Shown: positions 1 to 9,446, numbered from the stretch's first letter. The stretch: DNA of 64,000 bases from JBEVOS01 sp044226655 (GCA_044226655.1 JBGAGO010000003.1:186001-250000); one strand, 5' to 3'. The notes: a model not told the origin generated them from the letters alone. Numbers and translations: made by a program.

Positions 1-243
1 GCCGTGCTGGTGAAAGTCGCCACGCTCGATGGCCGCGCCCATCTCTACGGCCCCGCGCTCAACGCCGAAGGCGAGCAGATCTTTCTCGACCTTTCCGCCG
101 GCAGCCTTGGCGTCGAAGAACAGGCGATCGACGCCTATGCACGCCGCCGCGCCGAGACCGACCCCGATCTCTGGCTGATCGAAATCGAGGATCGCGCCGG
201 GCGCCATTTTTTGACCGAACGCGTCGACGCGAATTCACCCTAA
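1..243 (+). CDS. DUF1491 family protein, C-terminal part
   Basis: The reading frame is already open at base 1, so this is the last 80 codons of a gene that starts outside the window. The segment AVLVKVATLDGRAHLY followed by DPDLWLIEIEDRAGRHFLTE matches the conserved C-terminal half of DUF1491, a small cytosolic alphaproteobacterial family of unknown function. No catalytic motif is visible. A downstream GTG at base 4 could be mistaken for a start, but the family pattern begins before it. The family call is from memory of the motif pattern; the function is unknown. Confidence 0.75.
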   Translation, partial: AVLVKVATLDGRAHLYGPALNAEGEQIFLDLSAGSLGVEEQAIDAYARRRAETDPDLWLIEIEDRAGRHFLTERVDANSP

Positions 244-286
244 AGCTATTCACCTTTGTTAACGCCCGCCGCGCAAGCTGACGGCC

Positions 287-682
287 GTGCTGTTCCTCTT
301 GAATGACCGCGTGCTGGATCTTGGCGATCCGGCGGAGACGTTGCTGGAGAGCGGCGCGGGCGATCCTGCGCGCCTGCCGCCTCTGCACGCCATCATCACG
401 CGCGGACAGGAGGCCGCGTTCGCATCCTCCGCGTTTGCCGCTGCACATCCAGATTTGCGCCGTTCGATCGCGAGCATGATCGTGCTGTCGAGCACGGCCA
501 ATTGCGCGCTGTTCGTGTGTCCGCCGCGGGCGCGGGCGGCGCGCGATGTGGCGGTGCGGTTTGCGTTCGCACCGCTGACGACCTTGGCCTTTCTGGCCGA
601 TGCGCAGCGCGGCGGACGCGCTGTGGCGGCGCTCGCGAACGCGCATGTGTGGCGCCTTGCCCGGACCGCGCGCACGGCTTAA
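287..682 (+). CDS. Hypothetical protein, 131 aa
   Basis: This frame opens with GTG (MLFLLNDRVLDLGDP) 43 bases after the DUF1491 stop and closes 30 bases before prfC. The protein is Ala/Arg-rich with a central hydrophobic stretch (SIASMIVLSSTANCALFV) that could be a buried strand-helix or one membrane segment; there is no signal peptide. I do not recognise a family. Same-strand packing between two real genes and the lack of a better competing frame support it as coding. Function cannot be inferred. Confidence 0.55.
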   Translation: MLFLLNDRVLDLGDPAETLLESGAGDPARLPPLHAIITRGQEAAFASSAFAAAHPDLRRSIASMIVLSSTANCALFVCPPRARAARDVAVRFAFAPLTTLAFLADAQRGGRAVAALANAHVWRLARTARTA

Positions 683-712
683 GTCCGCCTGCCAGTTCTC
701 AAAGTCTGTTCA

Positions 713-2317
713 ATGCCCGCTGACATCGCCGCCGAAGCCGCCCGCCGGCGCACATTCGCCATCATTTCCCACCCCGACGCAGGCAAGACCACGCTCACGG
801 AAACGCTGCTGCTCGCGGGCGGGGCGATCCATTTGGCCGGCCAAGTGCGTGCGCGCGGCGAGAACCGGCGCACCCGCTCGGATTGGATGAAGATCGAGCG
901 CGAGCGCGGGATTTCGGTGTCGGCCTCGGTGATGACGTTCGAGCGCGACGAGATCGTCTACAATCTGCTCGATACGCCGGGCCACGAAGACTTTTCGGAA
1001 GATACCTACCGCACGCTCACGGCGGCGGATTCCGCGGTCATGGTGCTGGATGCGGCCAAGGGCATCGAGCCGCAAACGCTGAAGCTGTTCGAAGTGTGCC
1101 GCCTGCGCGACATCCCGATCACCACCTTCATCAACAAGATGGACCGCGAAGCGCTCGATCCGTTTGAACTGCTTGACGAGATCCACGACAAGCTGGCGAT
1201 GGACACAGCGCCGATCTTTTGGCCGTGCGGTTCGGGCCAGCGCTTCAAGGGTGTGCTCGATCTGGAGCGCGATGAATTCCTCGCCTTCCATCGTCCCGAA
1301 GCTGGCGAAGAGGGTTTGGCGCGGCAGGAGCGGCTGTCGACGCGCAGCGCCGCGTTCACGGCGGCGATGTCGGACGAATTGCGCGAAGAGCTGGTGGAGA
1401 CGGCGGCGCTGGCGCGTGAGGCGCTGCCGCGCTTCGATCTGCAGGCGTTTCGCGGCGGGCACATGACGCCGGTGTTCTTCGGTTCGGCGCTGCGCAAATT
1501 CGGCGTGCTCGAATTGCTCGATGCGCTCGGCGCCTGGGCGCCCGGCCCGCATCCGGCGCATGCGCAGATCAATGGCGCGGCCGACGAAATCTCGCCGGGC
1601 GATTCCAACGTCTCGGGCTTCATCTTCAAGATCCAGGCGAACATGGATCCCAAGCATCGCGACCGCGTGGGCTTTTTTCGCATCGCCTCCGGCCGGTTTC
1701 GCCGCGGCATGACGCTGAAGACCAGCACCGGAAAGTCGCTCAACGTGCACAACCCACTGATGTTCTTGGCGCAGGACCGCGAGATCACGGACGAAGCCTA
1801 TCCCGGTGACGTGATCGGCATTCCCAATCATGGCGCGTTGCGCGTCGGGGATTCGCTTTCGGAAAATGGCGCGATCGCTTTTCAGGGCATTCCAAACTTT
1901 GCGCCGGAAATTCTGCGCCGCTGCCGCGTGCGCGATCCCTTGAAGCAGAAGCATTTGCGCAAGGCGCTCGACGCGCTGGCTGAAGAGGGCGTGACGCAGA
2001 CGTTTCGTCCGATGATCGGCGCGGACACCATCGTCGGCGCCGTCGGCGCGCTGCAATTCGAAGTGCTGGAAGAGCGCGTGCGCGACGAATACGGCCTCGA
2101 CGTGATCTTCGAGCCCTCGCCCTATCAGGCCGCGCGTTGGGTTGCCGCCGATAGCGCCGCGGATCTGACGGCGTTCGTCGAAAAGCACAGCCTGCAAATG
2201 TCGGAAGACATCGACGGCGCGCCGGTTTTTCTCGGCAAGAGCGCCTGGGAGATCAATTACATCGCCGAGCGCAATCTGAAGGTGCGTTTCACAACGACGA
2301 AGGAACGCGTGGCTTAA
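713..2317 (+). CDS. prfC: Peptide chain release factor 3
   Basis: This is a 534-aa translational GTPase, close to the usual length of about 529 aa. RF3 binds the ribosome after peptide release and uses GTP to recycle RF1/RF2 in the cytoplasm. The G1 motif is SHPDAGKTTLTE near residue 19, G3 is DTPGHEDF and G4 is NKMDRE. The RF3-type insert (SVSASVMTFERDEIVYNLLDTPGHEDFSEDTYRTL region) and the C-terminal RF3 domain (VGALQFEVLEERVRDEYG) separate it from EF-G. It starts at ATG 713 with the expected short N-terminus before G1. Its 3' end overlaps the convergent EAL gene by 4 bp, so the two transcripts must run into each other. Confidence 0.97.
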   Translation: MPADIAAEAARRRTFAIISHPDAGKTTLTETLLLAGGAIHLAGQVRARGENRRTRSDWMKIERERGISVSASVMTFERDEIVYNLLDTPGHEDFSEDTYRTLTAADSAVMVLDAAKGIEPQTLKLFEVCRLRDIPITTFINKMDREALDPFELLDEIHDKLAMDTAPIFWPCGSGQRFKGVLDLERDEFLAFHRPEAGEEGLARQERLSTRSAAFTAAMSDELREELVETAALAREALPRFDLQAFRGGHMTPVFFGSALRKFGVLELLDALGAWAPGPHPAHAQINGAADEISPGDSNVSGFIFKIQANMDPKHRDRVGFFRIASGRFRRGMTLKTSTGKSLNVHNPLMFLAQDREITDEAYPGDVIGIPNHGALRVGDSLSENGAIAFQGIPNFAPEILRRCRVRDPLKQKHLRKALDALAEEGVTQTFRPMIGADTIVGAVGALQFEVLEERVRDEYGLDVIFEPSPYQAARWVAADSAADLTAFVEKHSLQMSEDIDGAPVFLGKSAWEINYIAERNLKVRFTTTKERVA

Positions 2318-3645
2318 CGCGCGGGTGCGGCCATGGCGCGTGCGATGACGCCGGTGAGCGCCGTGGCGCGCGCCGCGGCGAGATCGAGCGGCCGCGACAG
2401 CAGGAAGCCCTGCACTTTGGTGACGCCGATCGCCTGCAAGGCGGTCAGCTCAGCGATGGTCTCGACGCCTTCGGCGACGATCTCGCTGCCGATCGCCTGG
2501 CCGAAGGTGGTGAGCGCGGTCGCCAGCGCGCGGCGCGCATCGTCGTGCGCGAGGTTTTCCGTCAGGCTCTTGTCGAGCTTGATGATGTCGGGGCGCAAAT
2601 CGAGCACGTGCCGCAGGCTCGAATGGCCGGCGCCCGCGTCATCGACGGCCAAGCGCAGGCCGGCGGCGCGCCAAGGCGCGAGGCGTGCGGCGAGCGCCGC
2701 ATAGTCTTCGACCACGGCATGTTCGGTGATTTCGAGCACGATGCGGTCGAGCGGCAGGTCGGCGAACAGGGCATCGAGCGCGGGGCTCATCACCGCGCCG
2801 GGGGAAAGATTGACGCCGAGCGCCGTGTGCGGCGGCAGGGCGCTCAAGCCTTCGCAGGCGCGCGCCACGGCCAGATGTTCGAGCTCGTCGCCCAAGCCGA
2901 TCGCGGCGGCGGTGTTGAACCAAAGATCGGGCGTGCGCTCGCCGCCGAACCGCGCCAGCGCCTCGAAGCCGGTGAGGCGGTCGCTGCGCAGGCTGTAAAT
3001 CGGCTGATAGAGGATGGCGACGCGGCGCGTGCGCAGCACGGCCTCGATCTCGGCGCGGGCCTCTTCGTGCGCCTGGCGCAAATCGAGTTCGGCCTGAATG
3101 AGTTCGGCGGTGATGGCCGCGAACGCCCGCAATATCTTGAGGTCACGTTCGTTCAAGCTGTGATCGGGCGTGAAGCTGAAGCAGCAGAACGTGCCGTAAA
3201 GGCGGCCATCGGCGAGGCGCAGCGGAACGCTCAGATGCGCGCCGACCGGCAGCGCTTTCGTGACCGGCATTTCGAGCGCGGCCGGAATTTCGCAGGCGTC
3301 TTGCATCAGTTCGGGCAGGCGGCCGTCGACAATGCGTTGGCAATAGCTGTCGTCGAGTGGATCGGAGCCGCCGACCGCGATCGGCGCATCTGCGCTCGCT
3401 GAATCCACTTGCCGGAAATAGCGCCGGCCATCGGTGAATTCGGAGACGAAGCCGACATCCATATCGAGATGGGCGCGCACGACGCGCAAGATGCGCGCGA
3501 TCTGCGCGGCCGCACTGAGGCCGCTCTCCAAGCCGCCGAGAGCCTCTTTGAGGCTCAGCTCTTCTTTGAACGCTTGCGCCGCCATGATCGCCACCGTTGC
3601 GACCGAGTGTTGCACAGCGACGTTATAAGTCCGTTTATGGACCAT
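2314..3645 (-). CDS. GAF-EAL protein, probable cyclic-di-GMP phosphodiesterase
   Basis: The 443-aa protein has an N-terminal GAF-like sensor region (about residues 35-190) followed by an EAL domain (about 200-435). The catalytic set looks intact: EAL within GFEALARF, the metal Asn in VNLSP, Glu in EITEH, the paired Asp in DDAGAG, Lys in IKLDKS and Glu in EGVET. It should therefore hydrolyse c-di-GMP to pGpG rather than act only as a sensor. There is no GGDEF domain and no membrane segment, so it is cytosolic and probably responds to a small ligand or redox cue at the GAF domain. The start is uncertain: ATG 3645 gives the longest form, but ATG 3585 (MAAQAFKEEL) is also plausible. Confidence 0.88.
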   Translation of the reverse strand: MVHKRTYNVAVQHSVATVAIMAAQAFKEELSLKEALGGLESGLSAAAQIARILRVVRAHLDMDVGFVSEFTDGRRYFRQVDSASADAPIAVGGSDPLDDSYCQRIVDGRLPELMQDACEIPAALEMPVTKALPVGAHLSVPLRLADGRLYGTFCCFSFTPDHSLNERDLKILRAFAAITAELIQAELDLRQAHEEARAEIEAVLRTRRVAILYQPIYSLRSDRLTGFEALARFGGERTPDLWFNTAAAIGLGDELEHLAVARACEGLSALPPHTALGVNLSPGAVMSPALDALFADLPLDRIVLEITEHAVVEDYAALAARLAPWRAAGLRLAVDDAGAGHSSLRHVLDLRPDIIKLDKSLTENLAHDDARRALATALTTFGQAIGSEIVAEGVETIAELTALQAIGVTKVQGFLLSRPLDLAAARATALTGVIARAMAAPAR

Positions 3646-3720
3646 TCGGTGCAGGATCGCCTCGTGCCAGCGCCTTCTTAACCGCGCCTTACCGGATACG
3701 CCGCGGGCGCAACGATCGCG

Positions 3721-4806
3721 CTAGGCGGCGGCCTTTTCGCCGGCGGCTTTGCGCACTTTGAAGAAGCGCATGGCGCGTTGTGCGGCTTCGATCGGCACGG
3801 CGTTGTACATTTTGCCGAACTCTTCAGCGCGGTTCATGGCCTGATCGCCGCCGCAGCTCAGCACCGCAAGCGTCACGAACAGCGGGCGTTCGATATCGGC
3901 GGCGCGGCAGATCATCGCCAGCGCGTTGATGTCCTGGCGGCGCAGCAGGTCGGCGGCGGTTTCGACATCGATATGAGTGAGCTCGGCCAGCCCGTGCAGG
4001 AAATGGACGCGTTTGCCTTCGCGGTGGAGCGCGATGATGACGCGTGCGTTGAGATCGCCGGTCTGCTTCTTGTGGCGGATGAAGGCGGCGGCCTTGGCGC
4101 CTTCCTCGGTCGCCTGGCCGACATTCTTGCGCATCCGCTCGCGCGTGCGCGACAGGGCTTCATCGAGCGTGGCCGGATCGACGGAGGCGTTCTTCTCTAG
4201 GATGACTTCGCGCAGCCGTTGTTCGACCAGGAAATACATTTCGTTCAAGAGATCGAGCGGCAGATCGGCGCGGCGCACCACGCCTTCATGCAATTGCGCA
4301 CTGGAGCGCGCGCGATCGACGGCGGCTTCGAGGCTGGCGCGCGTCAGCTGGGCGCCCTTATTGCGCATCAGCGCGTCGAGCGCGGTGTCGTCGCCGACGC
4401 GCACGATGGCCTCGGACACGGCAGGGCTGACTTTCGGACGCTCGGCAACGGCCTTGATGTGCGCCTGGCTTTGATAATTGACGATCTGAACCAGCACATC
4501 GTCGCTCAGCACCGGCGAATTGCGCAGCACGGGCGCGGCGATTTCGTAGGCGTGGTTGGCCAGATCGCGCATCAAGCCCAGCGGCGCATCCTCGGCGCCG
4601 GCAAAGCGTTGCGCCAATTCGGCCAGCACGCCTTCCTGCATCTCGGCGGCGACCAATTGCAGCACGTCGCCGAACAGCGAGCTTTCCGCTTCCGTCCGCG
4701 TCTGACGCGTTTGGAAGAAGAGGTCGGTCACTTCACGCAGCAGGGCGCGGCGCTGATCGGCGTCCTTCGTGCGCGCGAGATCGACCAGGCGTGCGTAATT
4801 GTTCAT
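3721..4806 (-). CDS. DUF2336 domain-containing protein
   Basis: This is a 361-aa, largely helical, soluble protein that opens with MNNYARLVDLARTKDADQRRALLREVTDLFF, the typical start of the alphaproteobacterial DUF2336 family. The helical repeats resemble HEAT-like units, for example LSDDVLVQIVNYQSQAHIKAV. No catalytic residues or membrane segments are evident. The molecular role is unknown; some family members are linked to developmental or signalling contexts in Caulobacterales (general knowledge). It is transcribed toward, but well separated from, the EAL gene. Confidence 0.8.
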   Translation of the reverse strand: MNNYARLVDLARTKDADQRRALLREVTDLFFQTRQTRTEAESSLFGDVLQLVAAEMQEGVLAELAQRFAGAEDAPLGLMRDLANHAYEIAAPVLRNSPVLSDDVLVQIVNYQSQAHIKAVAERPKVSPAVSEAIVRVGDDTALDALMRNKGAQLTRASLEAAVDRARSSAQLHEGVVRRADLPLDLLNEMYFLVEQRLREVILEKNASVDPATLDEALSRTRERMRKNVGQATEEGAKAAAFIRHKKQTGDLNARVIIALHREGKRVHFLHGLAELTHIDVETAADLLRRQDINALAMICRAADIERPLFVTLAVLSCGGDQAMNRAEEFGKMYNAVPIEAAQRAMRFFKVRKAAGEKAAA

Positions 4807-4879
4807 ACAAACCGGCTCCAGCGTGGACGGGATGGTAGGCGCGGGGCGTTAAGATTTGGTGGTGAGTGCTGCCGATCTC

Positions 4880-5335
4880 TTAAGAATGCGGCGTTTCGTC
4901 CAGGCGCGCGCGGATCGGCAAGGTTGTTGCGGGCGGATCATCGCCGCCGGGGCCGCCGAGCAGACCGTAATCGTCGCGCCGCGCGGGGGCTTGCGGCGGC
5001 GCCGGGACGGCGGGCGGCGGCGCGGCTTCCGCGATCGGTGTGGGCGGCGCGGCGGCGGCCACGCGCATGAAGCCGGGCGCGCGGGCAGCGAGACCTGACA
5101 TGGACTCCGCATCGGCGATTGGCGCAGGCGCCACGGCTTTCAGAGCGCACGCGCCGGCGCGAAACGTCCACGCCATGCAGATCGTATCGGCCTCGCATAG
5201 ACGCGCGCAGGCCTCGGCGCTGGCGGCGTCGGCGCTGCGATAATCGCCGCCGGGCCGGGCTTGGCCGGTTTCAAAGGCGAACGCGCCAGCCGCGCTGAGG
5301 GCGAACGTGAAGGCGGAAACGAACAAAGCGCGCAT
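4880..5335 (-). CDS. Secreted PAN/apple-domain-like protein
   Basis: From ATG 5335 the protein (151 aa) starts with a clear signal peptide (MRALFVSAFTFALSAAGAFA). A compact Cys-containing segment follows, with the pattern ACARLCEADTICMAWTFRAGACALK, which resembles PAN/apple domains that bind proteins or carbohydrates. The C-terminal third is Pro/Ala-rich and probably disordered. A longer form from TTG 5374 would overlap the upstream ABC-F stop as TTGA. I prefer the ATG because it gives a normal signal peptide. The binding partner is unknown; the expected location is the periplasm or outside. Confidence 0.65.
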   Translation of the reverse strand: MRALFVSAFTFALSAAGAFAFETGQARPGGDYRSADAASAEACARLCEADTICMAWTFRAGACALKAVAPAPIADAESMSGLAARAPGFMRVAAAAPPTPIAEAAPPPAVPAPPQAPARRDDYGLLGGPGGDDPPATTLPIRARLDETPHS

Positions 5336-5370
5336 CAGGCGCGGATGCGCGCATGCGGTTAAGAAAGCCT

Positions 5371-7188
5371 TCAATCGGGAAGGGCGTCGCGCTTGGCTTC
5401 GATCTCAAGCCATTCGGTCTCGGCGGCGTCTTTCTCTGCGCGCGCAGCGTCGAGGCGTTTGGCGTTGCGCGTGAACGCGTCGGGATCGCGCGCGAAGGCG
5501 TCGTCGGCGGCGAGCGTCAGCTCCAGCGCGGCGATCTCGCCTTCGAGCTTCGGCACCAGCGCTTCGAGTTCGCCCGAGCGGCGTTCATCCTTGAAGCTGA
5601 GCTTGCGCGCGATGCGGGGCGCGCGCGTGTCGGCGCGTGGCGCGGCCGGCGCCTCGCGCTGCGAGCGGGCGCTGAAGCCGCCATGCTCGCGCTCGAAATC
5701 CTTCCACCCGCCCGGCGTTTCGGCCCACACGCCATCGCCGATGGCGCCGAGGATTTGCGTAGTGACGCCGTCGAGAAAGGCGCGGTCGTGGCTGACGATC
5801 AACACCGTGCCGTCGAATTGCGCGAGCATGTCTTCGAGCGCGTCGAGCGTATCCATGTCGAGATCATTGGTCGGCTCGTCGAGCACGAGGAGATCGGCCT
5901 TGCGCGTCAGCGCGACGGCGAGCGCGAGCCTATTGCGCTCGCCGCCTGAGAGCGAGGCGATGGGCTGGCGCAATTGTTCGGGCGGAAACAGGAAATCCTT
6001 GGCGTAGCCCGCCACGTGGCGCGCGCGTCCGCGCACGGTGACGTAATCGCCGCCTTGTGGCGCCAGCGCGTCCCAGAGCGTGTCCGTCGGCTTGAGGATG
6101 GCGCGCGTCTGGTCGACGTAAGCGATTTCGATGGCCTTGGAGACGCGCACCGAGCCGGCGTCCGGCGCGCGTTGGCCAAGCAAGAGCTCGACCAGCGTGG
6201 TTTTGCCCGCGCCATTGGGGCCGACCACGCCGATGCGGTCGCCGCGCAGAATACGCAAATTGAGATCGCGCACCAAAGCGCGGTCGCCATAGCTTTTCGA
6301 GAGGCCCTTGGCTTCGATCACGAGGCGCGCGGCGGCTTCGCCTTTCTCGGCCTCCAGCGCCGCGCGCGGCGAGAATGCGAGCGAGCGGCGGGCGCGGCGT
6401 TCGGCGCGCATCTCCTCCAGCTTGCGGCGGCGGCCTTCATTGCGCCGCCGCCGCGCGGTGACGCCGCGGCGCAGCCAATGTTCTTCGCCGGCCAATTGCG
6501 TATCGAGCCGCGCCAGCGATTTGGCCTCCTCGGCCTCGATCCGCTCTGCCCAATCCTCGAACTGCGCGTAGCCCTTGGGCGAGCTCAGCGCGCGGCGCTG
6601 GCGCAGCCAGATCGTGGCGCTCGACACGCGTTCGAGAAAGCGCCGGTCGTGGCTGATGACGAGAACGGCGCCGCGGAACGCGGCGAGCCGCGCTTCCAGC
6701 GCTTCGATGGCGGGAATGTCGAGATGGTTGGTCGGCTCGTCGAGCAGCAAAAGATCGGGCGCGGCCGCGAAGGCGCGCGCCAAGGAGGCGCGCCGGGTTT
6801 CGCCGCCGGAGAGGCCCTGCGGTGCGCGGTCGGGATCAAGGCCGAACGCTTCAAGCAGCGCCTCCGCCTCATGCGCCGGCACGTCATGGGTTGAACCCGC
6901 GCGCGAGACGGAGGGCGTGCGCACATAGTCCCGGAGCGTGGCCTGGCCGGAAATGTCGGGCTCTTGCGCGGCGAGCGCGAGCGTGACGCCGCTGGCGAAC
7001 ACGATCTCGCCGCCGTCGGGTTCTGTGAGGCCGGCGATGAGGCGCATGAGCGTCGATTTGCCGACGCCGTTGTCGCCGACCAGGCAGGCCGTTTCGCTCT
7101 CGTGCAGCACCAGATCGACGCCGTCGAACAACGGCGTCGCGCCCAGCACGAGCCGCGCTCCCTTCACCTGACAAACCGCGCGCACCAT
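5371..7188 (-). CDS. ABC-F family ATPase (Uup/Ettx-like)
   Basis: This 605-aa protein has two ABC ATPase domains in tandem and no membrane part, as in ABC-F proteins that act on ribosomes. Walker A motifs are GDNGVGKSTLMR and GPNGAGKTTLVE; signature motifs are LSGGETRRASLARA and LSGGERNRLALA; each domain has a LLLDEPTNHLD or LVLDEPTNDLD Walker B. A charged inter-domain linker and a C-terminal coiled-coil-like extension (about residues 535-605) fit the Uup branch. It starts at ATG 7188, forming TGATG with the upstream PBP stop, so the two are translationally coupled. The exact subfamily is uncertain. Confidence 0.9.
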   Translation of the reverse strand: MVRAVCQVKGARLVLGATPLFDGVDLVLHESETACLVGDNGVGKSTLMRLIAGLTEPDGGEIVFASGVTLALAAQEPDISGQATLRDYVRTPSVSRAGSTHDVPAHEAEALLEAFGLDPDRAPQGLSGGETRRASLARAFAAAPDLLLLDEPTNHLDIPAIEALEARLAAFRGAVLVISHDRRFLERVSSATIWLRQRRALSSPKGYAQFEDWAERIEAEEAKSLARLDTQLAGEEHWLRRGVTARRRRNEGRRRKLEEMRAERRARRSLAFSPRAALEAEKGEAAARLVIEAKGLSKSYGDRALVRDLNLRILRGDRIGVVGPNGAGKTTLVELLLGQRAPDAGSVRVSKAIEIAYVDQTRAILKPTDTLWDALAPQGGDYVTVRGRARHVAGYAKDFLFPPEQLRQPIASLSGGERNRLALAVALTRKADLLVLDEPTNDLDMDTLDALEDMLAQFDGTVLIVSHDRAFLDGVTTQILGAIGDGVWAETPGGWKDFEREHGGFSARSQREAPAAPRADTRAPRIARKLSFKDERRSGELEALVPKLEGEIAALELTLAADDAFARDPDAFTRNAKRLDAARAEKDAAETEWLEIEAKRDALPD

Positions 7189-9197
7189 CAATTGTTGTAA
7201 TAGTCGTCGGGCTTGTCGCGGTCGAACAAATCCGAGGTGCCGAAGGCGTCGGCGAGCGCCTTGAAGAAGCCGCCGGATTCGAGGTCGCGCGGCGAATAGC
7301 GCGGCTGTTCGATACCGATCAGGGGATGCGCCGGCGTATCGCGGTGCGCGACGCGCATGGTGTCGGCCCAGATTTGCGTGGGGATCGAACCGCCGGTGAT
7401 GCGGCCCATGGGCGTGCGGTCGTCGAAGCCGACCCAGACGCCGGCCGCGTAATCGGCCGTGTAGCCGATGAACCAGGCGTCGCGATAATCCTGGCTGGTG
7501 CCGGTTTTACCTGCGCTGTCGCGATTGGACAATTGCGCAGCCGTGCCGGTGCCGCGCAGCACGACCGCGCCCAGCATGCTGGTCATGCGATGGGCGACGT
7601 CCGCGTCGAGCACGCGCTGCGGCGCGACCGCCACGTGCTGATAGAGCGTTTCGCCGCTGGCGTTGCCGACGCGCGCCACAAGATAGGAGCGGTTCAGTTC
7701 GCCTTCGTCCATGAACACGCTGAAGGCCTGCGTCATGTCCCAGACATTGACCTCGACCGAACCCAGCGCGATCGAGGGCGGAACGAAATCGGCGCGCGAG
7801 GGCATGGTGTGCACGCCAAAGCGCGCCGCCACATCGGCGACCGCGCGCGGCGTCACCTCGGAGGTGACCTCCGCCGCCACCGTGTTGATCGACAGCGCGA
7901 ACGCGGTGCGCAACGTCACCGGGCCGCGATAGCCTTCATCGTAATTGCGCGGGCGCCAGCCATCGATCACGACCGGCTCGTCATAGCGCACGTCTTCGGT
8001 ATCGAAGCCGTGCTCCAGCGCAGCGGTATAGACGAACGCCTTGAAGCTCGATCCCGGCTGACGCATCGCCTGCACGGCGCGGTTGAACTTGGTGGCGCCG
8101 TAATTGGTGCCGCCGATCAGCGCGCGCACGGCGCCGGCGCGATCGACCAGCACCATCGCGGCCTGTAGCGGACGGCGCCCGAAGGCGCGATTGCCGAGTC
8201 GGCGGCGCACGGCGTCGGCGGCGGCGTCTTGCACGGTTTTATCGATCGTGAGCTGGATGACGAGATCGGTCGCGTCGCGGCCCACGTGCTGGCGCGCTTC
8301 ATCGACGGCCATATCGAAAATGTAGCCGAGCGACGCTTCGACGTTTTCGCGGCGCGGCACGCGGATGGTTTCGCGCTTGGCCGCGTCAGCCTGGGCGGCG
8401 GTGATGAAACCGGCATTGACCATGGCGTCGAGCACGACGCGCTGACGGGCCGTGGCGCGCGCCAGATCCTCCGTCGGCGCCGAGCGTGACGGTGCCTTCG
8501 GCAGGCCCGCCAGCATCGCCGCTTCCGCGAGCGACAATTCCGCCGCCGGCTTGCCGAAGAAGCGATGCGCCGCCGCGTCGATGCCGTAGGCCTGATCGCC
8601 GAGATAGACCCGGTTCAGATAGAGTTCGAGAATTTCATCCTTGGTGAGTTGCCGCTCGATGCGCGAGGCGAGCACCATTTCGCGCAATTTGCGGTTCACG
8701 GTTTGCGCCGGCGTGAGGAAGAGATTGCGCGCCAGCTGCTGCGAGATGGTCGAGCCGCCCTGCACCGTATGGCCGGCCCAGAGATTGACCCAGACGGCGC
8801 GGATCACGGCCATACGGTCGACGCCCGAATGTTCGTAGAAGCGCCGGTCTTCAATCGCGAGGAAGGCTTGAGGCACGTAGGACGGCAATTCGCGCAAGGC
8901 CACGCGCCGGCCGTAATAGGCGCCGCGCACGCCGATCTGGTGGTTCTCCCGGTCGATGAAGGTGACGCCCGGCTGGCGGTTGGTGGACCAGAGCGTGGTC
9001 GCATCCGGCACCCGCGGCAGGCCCCAATAGATCCAGAACCAAACCCCGATCACGGCCAGCAAAGCCAGCCCAGCGCCCACGGCGGCGGCCGTCGCGAGCG
9101 TGAATTTCGAGCGCTGCTTCAGGAGATTGCCGACATGATCCTGCGCGGCTGCGGCCCGCAGCTTCGCCCAGTCCAAGCCGCTAGGGTCTTCGGCCAA
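7188..9197 (-). CDS. Class A penicillin-binding protein (PBP1A type)
   Basis: The 669-aa bifunctional peptidoglycan synthase has one N-terminal membrane anchor (about residues 34-56). A GT51 glycosyltransferase domain follows, with the catalytic motif EDRRFYEHSGVD and QGGSTISQQLARNLFL, then a transpeptidase domain with SxxK in PGSSFK, SxN in SIN and KTG in AGKTGTSQ. It polymerises lipid II and cross-links stem peptides in the periplasm. The start appears to be TTG 9197 (MAEDPSGLDW), with purine-rich AGAAGAG just upstream. It is divergent from the GTA cluster, and the 249-bp gap between them carries two palindromes. Confidence 0.93.
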   Translation of the reverse strand: MAEDPSGLDWAKLRAAAAQDHVGNLLKQRSKFTLATAAAVGAGLALLAVIGVWFWIYWGLPRVPDATTLWSTNRQPGVTFIDRENHQIGVRGAYYGRRVALRELPSYVPQAFLAIEDRRFYEHSGVDRMAVIRAVWVNLWAGHTVQGGSTISQQLARNLFLTPAQTVNRKLREMVLASRIERQLTKDEILELYLNRVYLGDQAYGIDAAAHRFFGKPAAELSLAEAAMLAGLPKAPSRSAPTEDLARATARQRVVLDAMVNAGFITAAQADAAKRETIRVPRRENVEASLGYIFDMAVDEARQHVGRDATDLVIQLTIDKTVQDAAADAVRRRLGNRAFGRRPLQAAMVLVDRAGAVRALIGGTNYGATKFNRAVQAMRQPGSSFKAFVYTAALEHGFDTEDVRYDEPVVIDGWRPRNYDEGYRGPVTLRTAFALSINTVAAEVTSEVTPRAVADVAARFGVHTMPSRADFVPPSIALGSVEVNVWDMTQAFSVFMDEGELNRSYLVARVGNASGETLYQHVAVAPQRVLDADVAHRMTSMLGAVVLRGTGTAAQLSNRDSAGKTGTSQDYRDAWFIGYTADYAAGVWVGFDDRTPMGRITGGSIPTQIWADTMRVAHRDTPAHPLIGIEQPRYSPRDLESGGFFKALADAFGTSDLFDRDKPDDYYNN

Positions 9198-9231
9198 GCT
9201 CTTCTGTCTCCCGGGGTGAGGCTTCCGCCTC

Positions 9232-9245
9232 CCATAGACCTATGG
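9232..9245. promoter_or_regulatory. Perfect palindrome in the PBP/GTA divergent region (operator candidate)
   Basis: The 14 bases CCATAG-AC-CTATGG form a perfect inverted repeat, 35 bases upstream of the PBP start and about 200 bases upstream of GTA g1. The position suits a transcription factor site acting on either gene. No known regulator motif was recognised. Confidence 0.4.
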
Positions 9246-9300
9246 CCAGATTCTGGCGACGGGCCCGGCTGCGAAAGGCCGCTGGCGGGCGCAAAGCGGG

Positions 9301-9319
9301 GATAGAGGGGGCCTCTATC
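9301..9319. promoter_or_regulatory. Second perfect palindrome upstream of GTA g1 (operator candidate)
   Basis: GATAGAGG-GGG-CCTCTATC is a perfect 8-3-8 inverted repeat about 128 bases upstream of the g1 start. Like the first palindrome it carries ATAG in one arm and CTAT in the other, so the two may be related sites for one dimeric regulator of the GTA promoter. There is no T-run, so a terminator is unlikely. Confidence 0.4.
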
Positions 9320-9446
9320 GCCGCCGCACTCCTTGAACGCCAAGGATTTGGCCCCGGTTTCACCCGATCAATCGGACCCGCACTGGCGCGGACCTATCTT
9401 CCGGCACGGTCGCGAAAGAGGCGACGAAGCCCGAAGGAGAACTCAC

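Noticed and set aside
710..2197. 495-aa minus-strand open frame opposite prfC
   Set aside because: It mirrors a clearly recognised release factor gene. High GC content makes long antisense frames common, and the translation is Arg/His-rich with no family pattern.
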